From positions 1,550,001 through 1,614,000 of the forward strand of contig OY762464.1 in NCBI GenBank assembly GCA_963665765.1: a stretch of DNA of 64,000 bases. Direction: 5' to 3'. This DNA is from Bin76 sp963665765. GTDB lineage: Bacteria > Actinomycetota > Acidimicrobiia > Spongiisociales > ZC4RG35. The notes below the pieces were generated by a model, which made no database searches, was not told where the DNA came from, and was given only the letters and a program-made list of their open reading frames with translations. Positions 8,183 to 18,489 of this stretch are shown piece by piece; position 1 is the stretch's first letter, and each line of letters starts with the position of its first letter. A program made the translations under genes and the position numbers.

Positions 8183-9049
8183 TCAGTCGGCGCGCAACCC
8201 AGCCAGAGCCTCGAGGATCTGGTCTCGGACGTAGAGGGTTTCTGACAGGTTGTCCACCCGGTCGCAGTCCCACTTCTGCATCCGTACGTATTCGGCGGCG
8301 ATGAATCCGTCGTAGCCCAGGGCAACCAATTTCCGCACTAGCCGTTGGATGTCGATGGTTCCCTCGTAGGAGATGGCCTGCATCACGCCCTTAGCGGCTT
8401 GGCGGACCTGGTGATGCCTCGAGATGGGCAGAAGCGTCTCGATGCGGTCTTGGGAGATGCCCTGGTAGACGAAATGGGCGAAGTCGAGGCACACCTTGAG
8501 GCCCGGCACCTCCGCCACGAACTGGGCGGTGACCTCAGGAGTCTCGGTGATGGAGCCGATGTGCGGTTCAAACCCCAGTTCCAATCCGGCTTCCTGGGCC
8601 ACCTCCACCCGCCAGGCCACCTCCTCGGCGGCCAGTCCCCAGTCCCGAGAGGGGTCGTTTCCTTCAAAGGGGCAACCGGGCAGGATGGTGAGTCCCGGAG
8701 ATTCGCATACCAGGGTGAACTCCACAAACCGGCGGAAATCATCCCGAGCCTTATGGCGCACTTCGGCCGCCGGGTTGTTGGGGGCCGCTGACTGCACGTC
8801 GAACACCGGACGGAAGTCGGTGATGACTATAGGAAACACATCAGCCACCACCAAGCCCGCCTCACCGACCATGCCTTTTACTCGTCGGCCAACTCCGGTC
8901 GGATCGGCGATCACCTCCTCGGCGGAATTGTTGGGATTGCCCGAGAAGACCGCCACGTCCACCGCGTCGAATTCCAATCCCTTGATGAGAGCAAGATTCA
9001 CCTCGTAAGGCAGGAGCGGGAAGGAATAGTCGGCGCACGAAAGCCTCAT
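8183..9049 (-). CDS. Sugar phosphate isomerase/epimerase (AP endonuclease 2-like TIM barrel)
   Basis: 288 aa, starting at ATG 9049 behind an AAAGGAA ribosome site. The fold signature is that of xylose-isomerase-like TIM barrels: an N-terminal strand LSCADYSFPLLPYE, ELGFEPHIGSITETP with a metal-type Glu and His, VCLDFAHFVYQG, and a C-terminal FIAAEYVRMQKWDCDRVDN. Family members interconvert sugars, inosose or hydroxypyruvate, or cleave keto-inositols. It is transcribed away from the isomerase-like gene at 9104 with only about 54 bp between, so the two probably share a control region. The exact substrate cannot be assigned. Confidence 0.8.
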   Translation of the reverse strand: MRLSCADYSFPLLPYEVNLALIKGLEFDAVDVAVFSGNPNNSAEEVIADPTGVGRRVKGMVGEAGLVVADVFPIVITDFRPVFDVQSAAPNNPAAEVRHKARDDFRRFVEFTLVCESPGLTILPGCPFEGNDPSRDWGLAAEEVAWRVEVAQEAGLELGFEPHIGSITETPEVTAQFVAEVPGLKVCLDFAHFVYQGISQDRIETLLPISRHHQVRQAAKGVMQAISYEGTIDIQRLVRKLVALGYDGFIAAEYVRMQKWDCDRVDNLSETLYVRDQILEALAGLRAD

Positions 9050-9103
9050 AGTCGTTCCTTTCGGTGGTGGGACGGGCAGTTGTCATTAAAGTTAGGCGAA
9101 CTG

Positions 9104-10522
9104 ATGAGCGGCACCTTTCTACATGGCTCACCTCGTATCGGCCAACTGTCGGTCTACTTCGGATTGTTCGACGAGGCCATGCCTCCCGAGTTCCGCCGTG
9201 ACCGGGAAGCCTTGGCGCATCGTTTCACAGAGTTTCTGTCTGCTGGCGGGGAGGTGGTCTATCCGGGTTTGGTGGACTCCGAGGAGGCTGGGCGTAGAGC
9301 TAACGAAGTCTTCGCGGCCGAACAGGTCGAAGTGGTGGTCTTTGTTCCTGCCATGGCCGCTCCCCCCAGTTACGGCCGGGCGGCGATTTCCGGTCTGGAC
9401 GTTCCGGTCATCTCGGTGGCCGCTCAGGAACTCACCTCGATTCCCGATGCGTACACCACCGAGGAGGGAACCCAGCGCAGCACTCTGGTGGGTCTGGTGA
9501 TGTTCACCAACGTCATGGCCCGAGAGGGCAAACCGATGGTCACCATGGTGGGTCGGCTGGAGTCGAAGGAGTTCGCGGCGGAAGTGGCGGAGACTGTCCG
9601 GGCAGCGGCGCTGGCCAACCGTCTCCGGGGTTCACGGGTGGGGACCTTCGGAGCCCCGATCGGCGGGTATCTGGATGTGGAGGCCACCCCCGAAGAGGTA
9701 AGTCGGCTGGGTTTGGAGATGGTCCCGGTGTCCCGGGACGACCTCAATTCGGCATTTGCCGGAGCATCCGAGGAGAGCGCCCGAGAACTGGTCGACAATC
9801 TGCGCCGGCGGTTCGAGGCAGATAAGACCCCTGATGATGTGCTGCAACGGTCGGCCCGGCTGGCTGTGGCGCTCCGGGACCTTTGCGAGCGCAAGGATCT
9901 GGCGGGGGGAACGGTGAACTGTCACGGCGACATGTTTCGCTGGAATCCCGAGGTGGGGATCACTGCCTGTTTGGGCGTGACCTGTCAGACCGAATCTGGA
10001 ACGCCTCTATCGTGCACCGGCGATCTTCCCGCTGGGATCGCCTTGGTGATCGGAAAGGCTGTAGCGGGAGGGTCTTTGTACTGCGAGGTCTATGGCGTGG
10101 ATTTCCAAGGAGACTGGGTGTTGTTGGCCAACGGTGGCGAGAGCGATGTGTCGATGGCCGATCCGGCCCGACCCATCACCCTTTTGCCCGAAGACCATTA
10201 CATGGGTGTGGCAGGTCCGGGCACCGCCATCGTCTTCTCTCTCCCCACCGGTCCGGCCACTTTGCTCAGCATGTCACCCATCGCGGGGGCAGACGGAGGA
10301 TGGGCGCTGGTGGTGGGCGAAGGGGAAATCATCGGCTCCCGGCACGAGGCCATTGAGGGTCCCAACGGGATGTTCCGTTTTTCCTCCGGCCCGGCCCCTG
10401 AGGCCTTCCAACGATTCTGCAATGCCGGCGCCACCCATCACAGTGTGCTGACTCCCGGTCATCACCTCCGAACCCTGGAGTTGATGTCGCAGTGGATGGG
10501 TTTCGAGGTCCGGGCGGTCTGA
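9104..10522 (+). CDS. L-fucose/L-arabinose isomerase-like protein
   Basis: About 472 aa from ATG 9104; the frame is open a little upstream (TTG 9080), but the ATG sits before the first conserved part. The N-terminal half has VVVFVPAMAAPPSYGRA and a domain that looks at a fixed set of sugar pockets. The C-terminal half shows GTVNCHGD, CLGVTCQTESGTPLSCTGDL and the HH..LTPGHH segment near the end, as in arabinose/fucose isomerase C-terminal domains. It should convert an aldose to a ketose in the cytoplasm. A divergent epimerase-like gene and a downstream enolase-superfamily gene suggest one sugar or sugar-acid route. The precise sugar is not readable. Confidence 0.78.
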   Translation: MSGTFLHGSPRIGQLSVYFGLFDEAMPPEFRRDREALAHRFTEFLSAGGEVVYPGLVDSEEAGRRANEVFAAEQVEVVVFVPAMAAPPSYGRAAISGLDVPVISVAAQELTSIPDAYTTEEGTQRSTLVGLVMFTNVMAREGKPMVTMVGRLESKEFAAEVAETVRAAALANRLRGSRVGTFGAPIGGYLDVEATPEEVSRLGLEMVPVSRDDLNSAFAGASEESARELVDNLRRRFEADKTPDDVLQRSARLAVALRDLCERKDLAGGTVNCHGDMFRWNPEVGITACLGVTCQTESGTPLSCTGDLPAGIALVIGKAVAGGSLYCEVYGVDFQGDWVLLANGGESDVSMADPARPITLLPEDHYMGVAGPGTAIVFSLPTGPATLLSMSPIAGADGGWALVVGEGEIIGSRHEAIEGPNGMFRFSSGPAPEAFQRFCNAGATHHSVLTPGHHLRTLELMSQWMGFEVRAV

Positions 10523-10536
10523 TACCGGCTTCGGCC

Positions 10537-10551
10537 CGGGGATTCTCCCCG
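10537..10551 (+). terminator. Short GC hairpin after the isomerase-like gene
   Basis: CGGGGA, loop TTC, TCCCCG forms a 6-bp stem 14 bases after the stop, followed by a moderately AU-rich stretch (TCAATTTAAC). It could be a weak intrinsic terminator separating this gene from the enolase-superfamily gene. Confidence 0.3.
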
Positions 10552-10663
10552 TCAATTTAACTCTCTCTCCCACCGGAGCGCCGGAGGGTCTGTGCTCTAC
10601 CATTACCTCATAGGGCTTCCTTGCAGAAGTAGGGGCTGAGTGGTCCCGGAACAGGAGATAGTG

Positions 10664-11788
10664 ATGCGCATAGCCAAAGTAACTCCAATCTCGGTCGCCT
10701 ATCCCGAGCCCAACGACTCGGGCGCCACCCGGCACCTCACCTTTTGCCGGATCGAGACCACCGATGGGACCGTGGGATGGGGAGAGTCGGTGACCATGTG
10801 GCCGGAGGCGTGCCGAGCCACCGAGCAGATCATCTCAGGGATGGGGGAACTCATTCTGGGACGGGACGTGGCTGACAACATCGCCATCTGGCGGGAGTTG
10901 CGCAAGCACGCCTGGTGGTATGGATATCGGGGCGGGATTTCTCACTTCGCCCTCTCGGCGATCGACCTGGCCCTGTGGGACCTGAAGGGAAAGGACTTGG
11001 GCCAGTCGGTTCTCAGGATGCTGGGCGGGGCCGTCCGGGATTCGCTTCCGGCCATTGCCAGCACCCACGCCTTCCTGACCATGGACGAGGAGATCGAAAA
11101 ACACGGCCGGTGGGTGCAGGAAGACGGTTACCGGGGGGTGAAGATCGGATTGGGCAAGGCGGGGATAACCCGCCTGGGTTACGATGCCAAACGGGACATC
11201 GAATTCATGCGCCGGCTCCGGGAGGCGGTGGGTCCCGATGCCTGGATCATGCTGGACCGAGGTGTCAACTGCACTTGGGACCTGGAACACGCCATCCGAC
11301 TGATCCGCGAATGGGAACAGTACGGACTGCGGTGGATGGAGGAGCCCTTCGAGCCCCGCGAGTACATCAACTACCAGAGACTTCGAGGCGCCGTGAACAC
11401 CATGCTGGCTTGGGGAGAGCGGGAGTGGGACGAGGACGGCTACCGCGAGGTGATTGGCACCGGCAACGCCGACGTGTTGGGAGTCGACCCCGGTCGCGTC
11501 GGGGGCATCACCGGCTCCCTGCGGATCATTCGCCTGGTGGAAGAAGCAGGAGTGTGGTTCAACGCCCATGCGTGGAGCAGCGCAGTGGTGACCTCGGCCA
11601 GCCTGGCGCTGTCGTTTAGCACGGACCGATGTCTGCTGTTCGAGTTCAAGCCGATCGAGAATCCGATGCAGCATGAAATGGTCACCAACCCCTTCGTCCA
11701 TGATCGGGGCACCGTCGGCATCCCGCCGGAGCGGCCCGGTCTGGGCATCGACGTGCAGGAGAAAGTGATCCACAAATACAAGATGTGA
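10664..11788 (+). CDS. Mandelate racemase/muconate lactonizing enzyme-family (enolase superfamily) dehydratase
   Basis: 374 aa from ATG 10664, which has an AGGAG ribosome site seven bases upstream; the frame is also open from GTG 10640. Probable Mg ligands are Asp198 (MLDRGVN), Glu226/227 (WMEEPF) and Glu252 (AWGERE). Asp276 (GVDPGRVGG) with His302 (FNAHAWSS) would be the general acid/base dyad of the mandelate-racemase group. The usual Lys-x-Lys is Lys160-Ile-Gly here, as in several sugar-acid dehydratase groups. Its likely job is dehydration of a sugar acid made in the same pathway as the isomerase and epimerase genes. Substrate unknown. Confidence 0.85.
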   Translation: MRIAKVTPISVAYPEPNDSGATRHLTFCRIETTDGTVGWGESVTMWPEACRATEQIISGMGELILGRDVADNIAIWRELRKHAWWYGYRGGISHFALSAIDLALWDLKGKDLGQSVLRMLGGAVRDSLPAIASTHAFLTMDEEIEKHGRWVQEDGYRGVKIGLGKAGITRLGYDAKRDIEFMRRLREAVGPDAWIMLDRGVNCTWDLEHAIRLIREWEQYGLRWMEEPFEPREYINYQRLRGAVNTMLAWGEREWDEDGYREVIGTGNADVLGVDPGRVGGITGSLRIIRLVEEAGVWFNAHAWSSAVVTSASLALSFSTDRCLLFEFKPIENPMQHEMVTNPFVHDRGTVGIPPERPGLGIDVQEKVIHKYKM

Positions 11789-12085
11789 CCTTCGGAGAAG
11801 AGCCGGGCGCTTTCTGAAAAGGTCCCTCCGAGACGAAATACCGATAGTTCGCGAAACAATTGTTGGCGTGGGGGTGGCCTAATGTCCCAGGGGTGTTGCA
11901 GATTGGTAGGTAACCAAACACCTCACGGTCCGTTCCGACGTCGCTCAGGTCGTTTCCAGGGATCAATCAAAGGGGAACCGCGCTCCGTTCGGGCTGGACG
12001 GAGGTCGGGGTTGGTACTTTCCGACCCTTGTACCTAAGGACGAGTTCTCGTTCCCTTTGGTTCGGCCTAATTAACATGAAGGACT
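11789..12085. other. Intergenic region before the restriction-modification genes
   Basis: About 297 bp without a supportable gene. The far end becomes AT-richer (CCTAATTAACATGAAGGACT) and supplies the ribosome site for the methyltransferase gene. I looked for a controller-protein type inverted repeat and did not find a convincing one. It is probably the left boundary of the acquired two-gene island. Confidence 0.5.
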
Positions 12086-13597
12086 ATGGAGTTGAATAGC
12101 TATACAAGTCTCAGAAGAGATCAGACAGCACAACGTCTCCGCTGGATTGCGGACTCCTTGAACAAGAAGCTGGAGACCGGGTCTGACCGAGGTGATCGGG
12201 CGACGAAGGGGCAGTTCGCGACTCCTTCAGAAGCTGCCACCTCGGTCGTTGAACTCCTTGATCTGACCCATATGGAACGGTATCGGATCGTGGATGCAGG
12301 TGCCGGGTCGGGAGCACTCATGCTAAGCCTTGTTGCCTTGGCGATAGAGACTGGAGTCATCGCACGGCTGACTATAGACCTGGTCGAAAGAGACGAATCT
12401 GCGCTACTTCTTCTCCAGGATGCGGTAGCCGACGTATGTCTTGCAGCTGCTTCTCATAATCTTGATCTGGAACTCAATATCATTGAGGCCGACTTCCTAG
12501 ACCCAAATCATTGGGGGTCTCAGCCCTACGACATTGCCGTAATGAATCCACCGTATAGCAAACTCGGCCCGGATTCGACTTCGAGGGAATTAACTCGCCT
12601 TGAGACCGGGGTCGATTGTCCAAATGCGTACGCTGCCTTCGTCGCGACTGCGTTGACACTTCTTACAGACGGTGGGCAGTTGGTTGCTATTACGCCCCGC
12701 TCGTTTGCCAATGGTCGCTACTTTTGTCCTTTCAGGAGGTTCCTTTCCGAGGTTGCCGCCTTCAGGCATGTGGTCCTCTTCGACCGTAGAGACCGAATCT
12801 TCCGTTCGTCGTCGGTGCTTCAGGAGACCGTAATCTTTAGGTTGGATAAGTCGACAAGACCGGAGGCCACACGGGTCGTTGTGGAGACTCGGTTGGATCA
12901 CGAAACGATGGCCCATGACGTGCATGAGGTGCCGCAGTCGACCATCATCTCGCCTGCGGATCCTGATCGGTTCATCAACCTTCCCGGCAATCCCGAGGTG
13001 ATGGAGGTCGCGACACGGCTTCGCTCCTACGGAGAAACACTCGGCTCGCTCGGTCTCTCGGTCTCCACCGGCCCAGTTGTTGACTTCCGATCGAAGGAGC
13101 TTCTGACAACCGCGGAGGATCCCGCAGCCGTTCCTCTCATTTATCCACGTAATGTGCGCTCTGAGAGTGTTTCTTGGCCGGTCAGCGGTGCCAAGGCTCA
13201 AGGTTTTATTCGGACAGCTAAGTCTGCGAAACAGCTGTATCCCAATGGACATTACGTCCTAGTCAAGAGGTTCACTGCAAAAGAAGAGAAAAGGCGAGTT
13301 GTCGCCGCTGTCTATGAGCCGATTGATGGGTTCAAGGAAGTGGCCTTCGAGAACCACATCAATGTCATCCATTGCAAAAGGTTACCAATCCCATGTGGCT
13401 TAGCGGAGAAGATCGCCGATTACCTGAACAGCGATGATGTAGACATCTACTTCCGTATGTTCAGCGGCAATACGCAGGTAAACGCCACCGATCTACGAAG
13501 GCTCCACTTCCCATTGGAGGCACCGCTCGGGCTCAACACCACTCTTGATCCCAAAGGGCAACAGGTTTCGCTGTTTGGAGGCGCAGTGGCTGTCTGA
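12086..13597 (+). CDS. Type II N6-adenine DNA methyltransferase, M.BsuBI/M.PstI-like
   Basis: 503 aa, the usual size for this gamma-class group (M.BsuBI is about 500). It would methylate adenine in a short palindromic site. QFATP (43-47) is motif X, VDAGAGSGAL (69-78) is the SAM-binding motif I and NPPY (154-157) is the catalytic motif IV. The C-terminal half is a target-recognition region without obvious repeats. ATG 12086 follows GAAGGACT. The stop overlaps the endonuclease start (TGATG at 13595-13599). GC is lower than in the flanking catabolic genes, consistent with transfer. The specificity CTGCAG is inferred only from the partner endonuclease family. Confidence 0.88.
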   Translation: MELNSYTSLRRDQTAQRLRWIADSLNKKLETGSDRGDRATKGQFATPSEAATSVVELLDLTHMERYRIVDAGAGSGALMLSLVALAIETGVIARLTIDLVERDESALLLLQDAVADVCLAAASHNLDLELNIIEADFLDPNHWGSQPYDIAVMNPPYSKLGPDSTSRELTRLETGVDCPNAYAAFVATALTLLTDGGQLVAITPRSFANGRYFCPFRRFLSEVAAFRHVVLFDRRDRIFRSSSVLQETVIFRLDKSTRPEATRVVVETRLDHETMAHDVHEVPQSTIISPADPDRFINLPGNPEVMEVATRLRSYGETLGSLGLSVSTGPVVDFRSKELLTTAEDPAAVPLIYPRNVRSESVSWPVSGAKAQGFIRTAKSAKQLYPNGHYVLVKRFTAKEEKRRVVAAVYEPIDGFKEVAFENHINVIHCKRLPIPCGLAEKIADYLNSDDVDIYFRMFSGNTQVNATDLRRLHFPLEAPLGLNTTLDPKGQQVSLFGGAVAV

Positions 13598-14529
13598 TGG
13601 AGAAAGAGAGCGCAAGTGAACTTCTCCGGGCTCTGGGCTTCGACCAGGAGCGCCAGAATAATCGCTCGGCCTTGGTGCTGCTCGCGCTTCTCCACCTCGC
13701 GCCAAGAGATGACTGGTCGGATGCATCGAATCCGTTGATGAGAACCGTCGAGATCATGGCATGGATCAGAGATAAATTCGGTCTCGACTACAAGCCGAAT
13801 ACACGAGAGACGGTAAGGCGGCAGACACTTCATCAGTTCGTTCAGGGCCACTTAGTGGTCGAGAACTCCGACCAACCTGACCGGCCGATTAACTCGCCGA
13901 AGTGGTGCTACCAAGTCACAGATGAGGCTCTCAGGCTTGCGAAATTAACCGGTACCCAGGACTTTGACGAAGCGCTGGCGGACTACCTCCAGTTGCGACC
14001 TGGACTGGCGGCGACCTATCGGCGTGAGCGAGAGATGCACCAAGTACCAGTACGTCTCCCAGACGGTGACGAGATCGCATTGTCAGCTGGTGGTCAGAAC
14101 GATCTTCTGAAGGCGATGATTGAAGAATTCTGTCCACGCTTTACGCCAGGTGGGGAGGTGCTTTATGTTGGCGACGCGGGTTCGAAGTGGTTGATCTTTG
14201 ATGAACGCCGCCTCGCCGCCCTAGGGGTGTGGGTTGACAGTCATGGGAAGATGCCGGATATGGTGGTCTACGTGGCGGATCGCAATCGGCTTGTTTTGAT
14301 GGAGGCTGCGTCGTCACATGGGCCGGTAGATCACAAGCGCTATTTAGAACTGCGAGACTTGTTTGGTGTCAGCAGCGCGGGTCTGGTCTTCGTGTCTTGC
14401 TTCCCCGACCAAGCGACAGCAAGAAAACACCTAACGAGCATTGCCTGGGAGACTGAAGTCTGGACGGCAGATCATCCGACCCACATGATTCATTTCGATG
14501 GCGAGATATTCCTCGGGCCCTACAATTAG
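13597..14529 (+). CDS. Type II restriction endonuclease, BsuBI/PstI family
   Basis: 310 aa, matching R.BsuBI/R.PstI in length (about 315-325). The N-terminal domain (1-150) looks helical and DNA-binding. The C-terminal catalytic domain contains YVGDAGSKWLIFDERRL (190-206), then MPDMVVYV (219-226) and LVLMEAASSHGPVD (232-245). These are the Asp and Glu positions of the family's PD-(D/E)XK-type centre. It would cut DNA not modified by the methyltransferase upstream, to which it is translationally coupled by TGATG overlap. Prototype members recognise CTGCAG; this protein's site is not proven. No vsr or controller gene is present. Confidence 0.88.
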   Translation: MEKESASELLRALGFDQERQNNRSALVLLALLHLAPRDDWSDASNPLMRTVEIMAWIRDKFGLDYKPNTRETVRRQTLHQFVQGHLVVENSDQPDRPINSPKWCYQVTDEALRLAKLTGTQDFDEALADYLQLRPGLAATYRREREMHQVPVRLPDGDEIALSAGGQNDLLKAMIEEFCPRFTPGGEVLYVGDAGSKWLIFDERRLAALGVWVDSHGKMPDMVVYVADRNRLVLMEAASSHGPVDHKRYLELRDLFGVSSAGLVFVSCFPDQATARKHLTSIAWETEVWTADHPTHMIHFDGEIFLGPYN

Positions 14530-14603
14530 GTCCAGGCATTTGCTCCACGATCCAGCGGGATAGTCAGGCATTGTTTCAGCACCCACTAGAAGGTGGGGCC
14601 GGA

Positions 14604-15461
14604 TCAGCGGTCGGTGCGGTAGGGGTTGAGGAGGTCGGTGAGGGTGTCGCCCAGGAGGGTGAAGATCAGCACCGTTATGAATATGGCGCTTCCCGCTCCC
14701 AACGCCAGGTAGGGATTGGTGGAGACCAGGGTCTTGCCGGCGAGGAGCATGGCGCCCCAAGACGGGGCGGGAGGCTGAGCGCCCAGACCCAGGAAACTGA
14801 GGGCGGCCTCGGTTAGCACCGCGGTGGCGAAGGTGAGGGTGAACTGCACCAGGATGATTGAGGTGAGGTTGGGCAGGAGCGACCGTTGCATCAGATATAC
14901 ATGACTGGCTCCCAAGGCTCTGCCGGCGGTGATGAATTCGCTCTCTTTGAGGGAGAGGGCCATTCCTCGCACCAGACGGGCGAAACGGGGGATCTGCACT
15001 ATCCCGATGGCGATGATGGTATTGCGCAGGTTGGGTCCCAGCACCGCCACCATGGCCATGGCCAGGATGATGGGGGGGAACGCCAGCAGGCCGTCGGTGG
15101 TGCGCATCATTATGGTGTCGGTGAGCTTGCCGAAATACCCGCTGACAACGCCCATCGGCACCCCGAATACCACCGCGATGGCGGTGGAGGCAGAGCCCAC
15201 GTACAGGGAGACCCGTGATCCGTGGATGATGCGGCTGAAGATGTCCCTTCCTATCTGGTCGGTGCCCAGCCAGAACTGTGCGGTAGGCAACTCGAAGGGA
15301 TAGGCGACCACTTCGGTGGCGCCGTAAGGCGCCAGGAGATCGGCGAACACCGCCAACAGCACCAGTAGCGCCGCCATGCTGAGCGTGAAGAGGTGAAGGG
15401 GATTGCGGATGATCCTCCTCCAGATCTTGCGTCTCTCCGAGAACTGTGCGGCAGATGTCAT
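14604..15461 (-). CDS. Oligopeptide/dipeptide ABC transporter permease, DppC-like
   Basis: 285 aa inner-membrane permease starting at ATG 15461. The N-terminal segment RRIIRNPLHLFTLSMAALLV leads into FWLGTDQIGRDIFSRIIHGSR, the hallmark of DppC/OppC proteins. The dipeptide-transporter permease loop appears as TAGRALGASHVYLMQRSLLP. Five to six membrane spans are visible. It is the last gene of a five-gene leftward operon (binding protein, two ATPases, DppB, DppC) and converges on the restriction gene with 74 bp between them. Confidence 0.93.
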   Translation of the reverse strand: MTSAAQFSERRKIWRRIIRNPLHLFTLSMAALLVLLAVFADLLAPYGATEVVAYPFELPTAQFWLGTDQIGRDIFSRIIHGSRVSLYVGSASTAIAVVFGVPMGVVSGYFGKLTDTIMMRTTDGLLAFPPIILAMAMVAVLGPNLRNTIIAIGIVQIPRFARLVRGMALSLKESEFITAGRALGASHVYLMQRSLLPNLTSIILVQFTLTFATAVLTEAALSFLGLGAQPPAPSWGAMLLAGKTLVSTNPYLALGAGSAIFITVLIFTLLGDTLTDLLNPYRTDR

Positions 15462-15483
15462 ATCCGGGTTGGTCCTTGTGCGT

Positions 15484-16427
<944 letters not shown>

Positions 16428-16431
<4 letters not shown>

Positions 16432-17438
16432 GACCAAGCGCCGGAGTGGTCTTCGGCGCCCGGGTAATGGCAGGCCACCAGGCTGTCGGAGACAGGCGCC
16501 AATTGAGGGTCCTGGTCGACGCAGAGTTGGTCGCCTCGCCAGCACCGAGTTCTGAACCGGCAACCCGATGGCGGATCGAGGGGATTGGGCAGGTCGCCGG
16601 TGAGAATTATCCGCTCCCGGGTCTGTCGACCCTGGGCGGCGGAGATATCGGGGATCGCCGACAGGAGGGCGATCGTGTAGGGATGCTGGGGGGAGTTGAA
16701 GACCGCGTCCCGGGGGCCTTCTTCCACAATGCGGCCGAGGTACATGACCGCCACGCGATCAGAGACTTGGCCCACCACCGATAGATCGTGGGCGATGAAC
16801 AGATAAGCCAGGCCGAGTTCGGTTTGCAGGTCTTCCAGCAAGTTGAGAATCTGGGCCTGGATGGAGACGTCCAGCGCTGACACCGGTTCGTCCAGCACCA
16901 GAAGAGAGGGCTCCAGGGCCAGGGCTCGGGCGATGGCGATCCGCTGTCGCTGCCCGCCGGAGAACTCGTGGGGGAACCGGCGCAGGGAGTCGGGCGGCAA
17001 CTGAACCAGGGAGAGCAGTTCCGGAATCTTTTGGCTGGCCACCGCCCGGGGGATGCCATGGATACGGAAGGGCTCGTACAGGATCTGTTGGACTTTGAAC
17101 CGGGGATTGAGGGAGGCGTAGGGATCCTGGAAGACGATCTGCATCTCCTGGCGCAGGGGACGCATCTGTTGGTGGTCGAAGTGGGTGATGTCCTGTCCCG
17201 CAAAGCTGACCGTTCCCGCCGAGGGCTCCAGCAGTCGGATGATGGTCCTCCCCAGGGTGGACTTGCCGCACCCCGACTCTCCCACCAGGCCCAGAGTTTC
17301 ACCAGGCTTGATGGACAGGGTGACATCCTCCACCGCCACCAGGGTGGTGGCCTTCTGGGCGCCGCTGCGGCGGATGTGGTAACTGGTGGTGATGTCCCGG
17401 ATATCGAGGATCGGCTTCTGGGCAGCTTCGGTGTTCAT
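16428..17438 (-). CDS. Oligopeptide ABC transporter ATP-binding protein, DppF/OppF-like
   Basis: About 336 aa from ATG 17438, overlapping the previous ATPase stop by 4 bp. Visible motifs are GESGCGKSTLGRTI (Walker A), FQDPYASLNPR (Q-loop), FSGGQRQRIAIARAL (signature), LLVLDEPVSALD (Walker B) and IAHDLSVVG (switch His). The C-terminal oligopeptide-transporter extension contains CRFRTRCWRGDQLC, matching the Cys cluster seen in this subfamily. It pairs with the DppD-like ATPase to power the dipeptide-type importer. Confidence 0.93.
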
Positions 17439-18445
17439 GTTGCTCTCTCGGTGAGCCAGGATGCCGCCTCCTCGGTGAAGTGACAGGCCGCCTGCTGTGC
17501 GGCTCCCACCTCCAGCAGCCGAGGAGAGTCGGATCGGCAGACCGAACGCTCCCCTCCGATGGCGCATCGCGGATGGAAAGGACATCCCGGGGGTACGTTG
17601 GCCATGTCGGGAGGCTGGCCGGGAATGGAGTAGAGTTTCGTCCTCTTTTGCTTGATCGAAGGAATGGAAGCCAGCAGTCCGATTGTGTAGGGGTGCCGTG
17701 GCCGGGAGAAGATGTCGCCGATGCGGCCCTCCTCCACGATCCGGCCGGCGTACATCACTATCACCCGGTCGGCAATCTGGGAGACCAGCCCCAGGTCGTG
17801 GGTGATCAGGATGGAAGCCGCCCCCATCTCCTCGCGGGCTGCCTTGAGGGTTTCGATCACCTGCGCCTGGATGGTCACGTCCAAGGCCGTGGTGGGTTCG
17901 TCGGCGATCAGCAGCTTGGGCCGGTTGGCCATGGCCATGGCGATCATGGCGCGCTGGCGCATTCCCCCCGAGTACTCGTGGGGAAACTGGTTGTAGCGCC
18001 GTTCCGGTTGTGGGATCCCCACCATGTCCAGCAACTCGATGCCACGCCGACGGTGGCTGGACTTCGATTCGGAGGGCTCATGAGTCCACAGGGCTTCCCT
18101 CAGTTGTTCCCCCACCTTCATCACCGGATTAAGCGAGGTCATGGGATCCTGGAACACCATGGAGATCTCCTGTCCCCGGATCGAGCGGAGCGCTTCCGTG
18201 GACAGGGGCAGCAAGTCCTGCCCTTCGAAGAGAGCCCTTCCACCGGTAATCTCCCCGGGGGGTTTGGGGATGAGCCCCAGGATGCTCAGCACCGTCACCG
18301 TCTTGCCGGATCCGGACTCGCCGACTATTCCGAGGGTCTCCCCGGTGTTGAGGGAGAAACTCACGCCATTGACGGCATTGATCACCTGATCAGGGGTCTT
18401 GAACCGGACCGAAAGGTTTTCGACGGTTAGCAACGGAATTGGCAT
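17435..18445 (-). CDS. Oligopeptide ABC transporter ATP-binding protein, DppD/OppD-like
   Basis: 336 aa from ATG 18445. Walker A is GESGSGKTV, the Q-loop reads VFQDPMTSLNPVMK, the signature YSGGMRQRAMIAMAM is the DppD form, Walker B is LLIADEPTTALD and the switch His is in ITHDLGLVS. The C-terminal extension has GCPFHPRCAIGGERSVC, the oligopeptide-ATPase Cys region. The gene follows the binding-protein gene by about 100 bp that include a strong hairpin, and is coupled by overlap to the DppF-like gene. Confidence 0.93.
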   Translation of the reverse strand: MPIPLLTVENLSVRFKTPDQVINAVNGVSFSLNTGETLGIVGESGSGKTVTVLSILGLIPKPPGEITGGRALFEGQDLLPLSTEALRSIRGQEISMVFQDPMTSLNPVMKVGEQLREALWTHEPSESKSSHRRRGIELLDMVGIPQPERRYNQFPHEYSGGMRQRAMIAMAMANRPKLLIADEPTTALDVTIQAQVIETLKAAREEMGAASILITHDLGLVSQIADRVIVMYAGRIVEEGRIGDIFSRPRHPYTIGLLASIPSIKQKRTKLYSIPGQPPDMANVPPGCPFHPRCAIGGERSVCRSDSPRLLEVGAAQQAACHFTEEAASWLTERAT

Positions 18446-18489
18446 CGAGATAGAAGATACTTTGCTGGGCGACGTTTGGGCGGGAGGAG

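Noticed and set aside
16432..16563. Longer N-terminus for the DppB-like permease
   Set aside because: It is Arg/Pro-rich sequence antisense in frame to the ATPase C-terminus. ATG 16431 overlaps the upstream stop and begins the canonical membrane segment.
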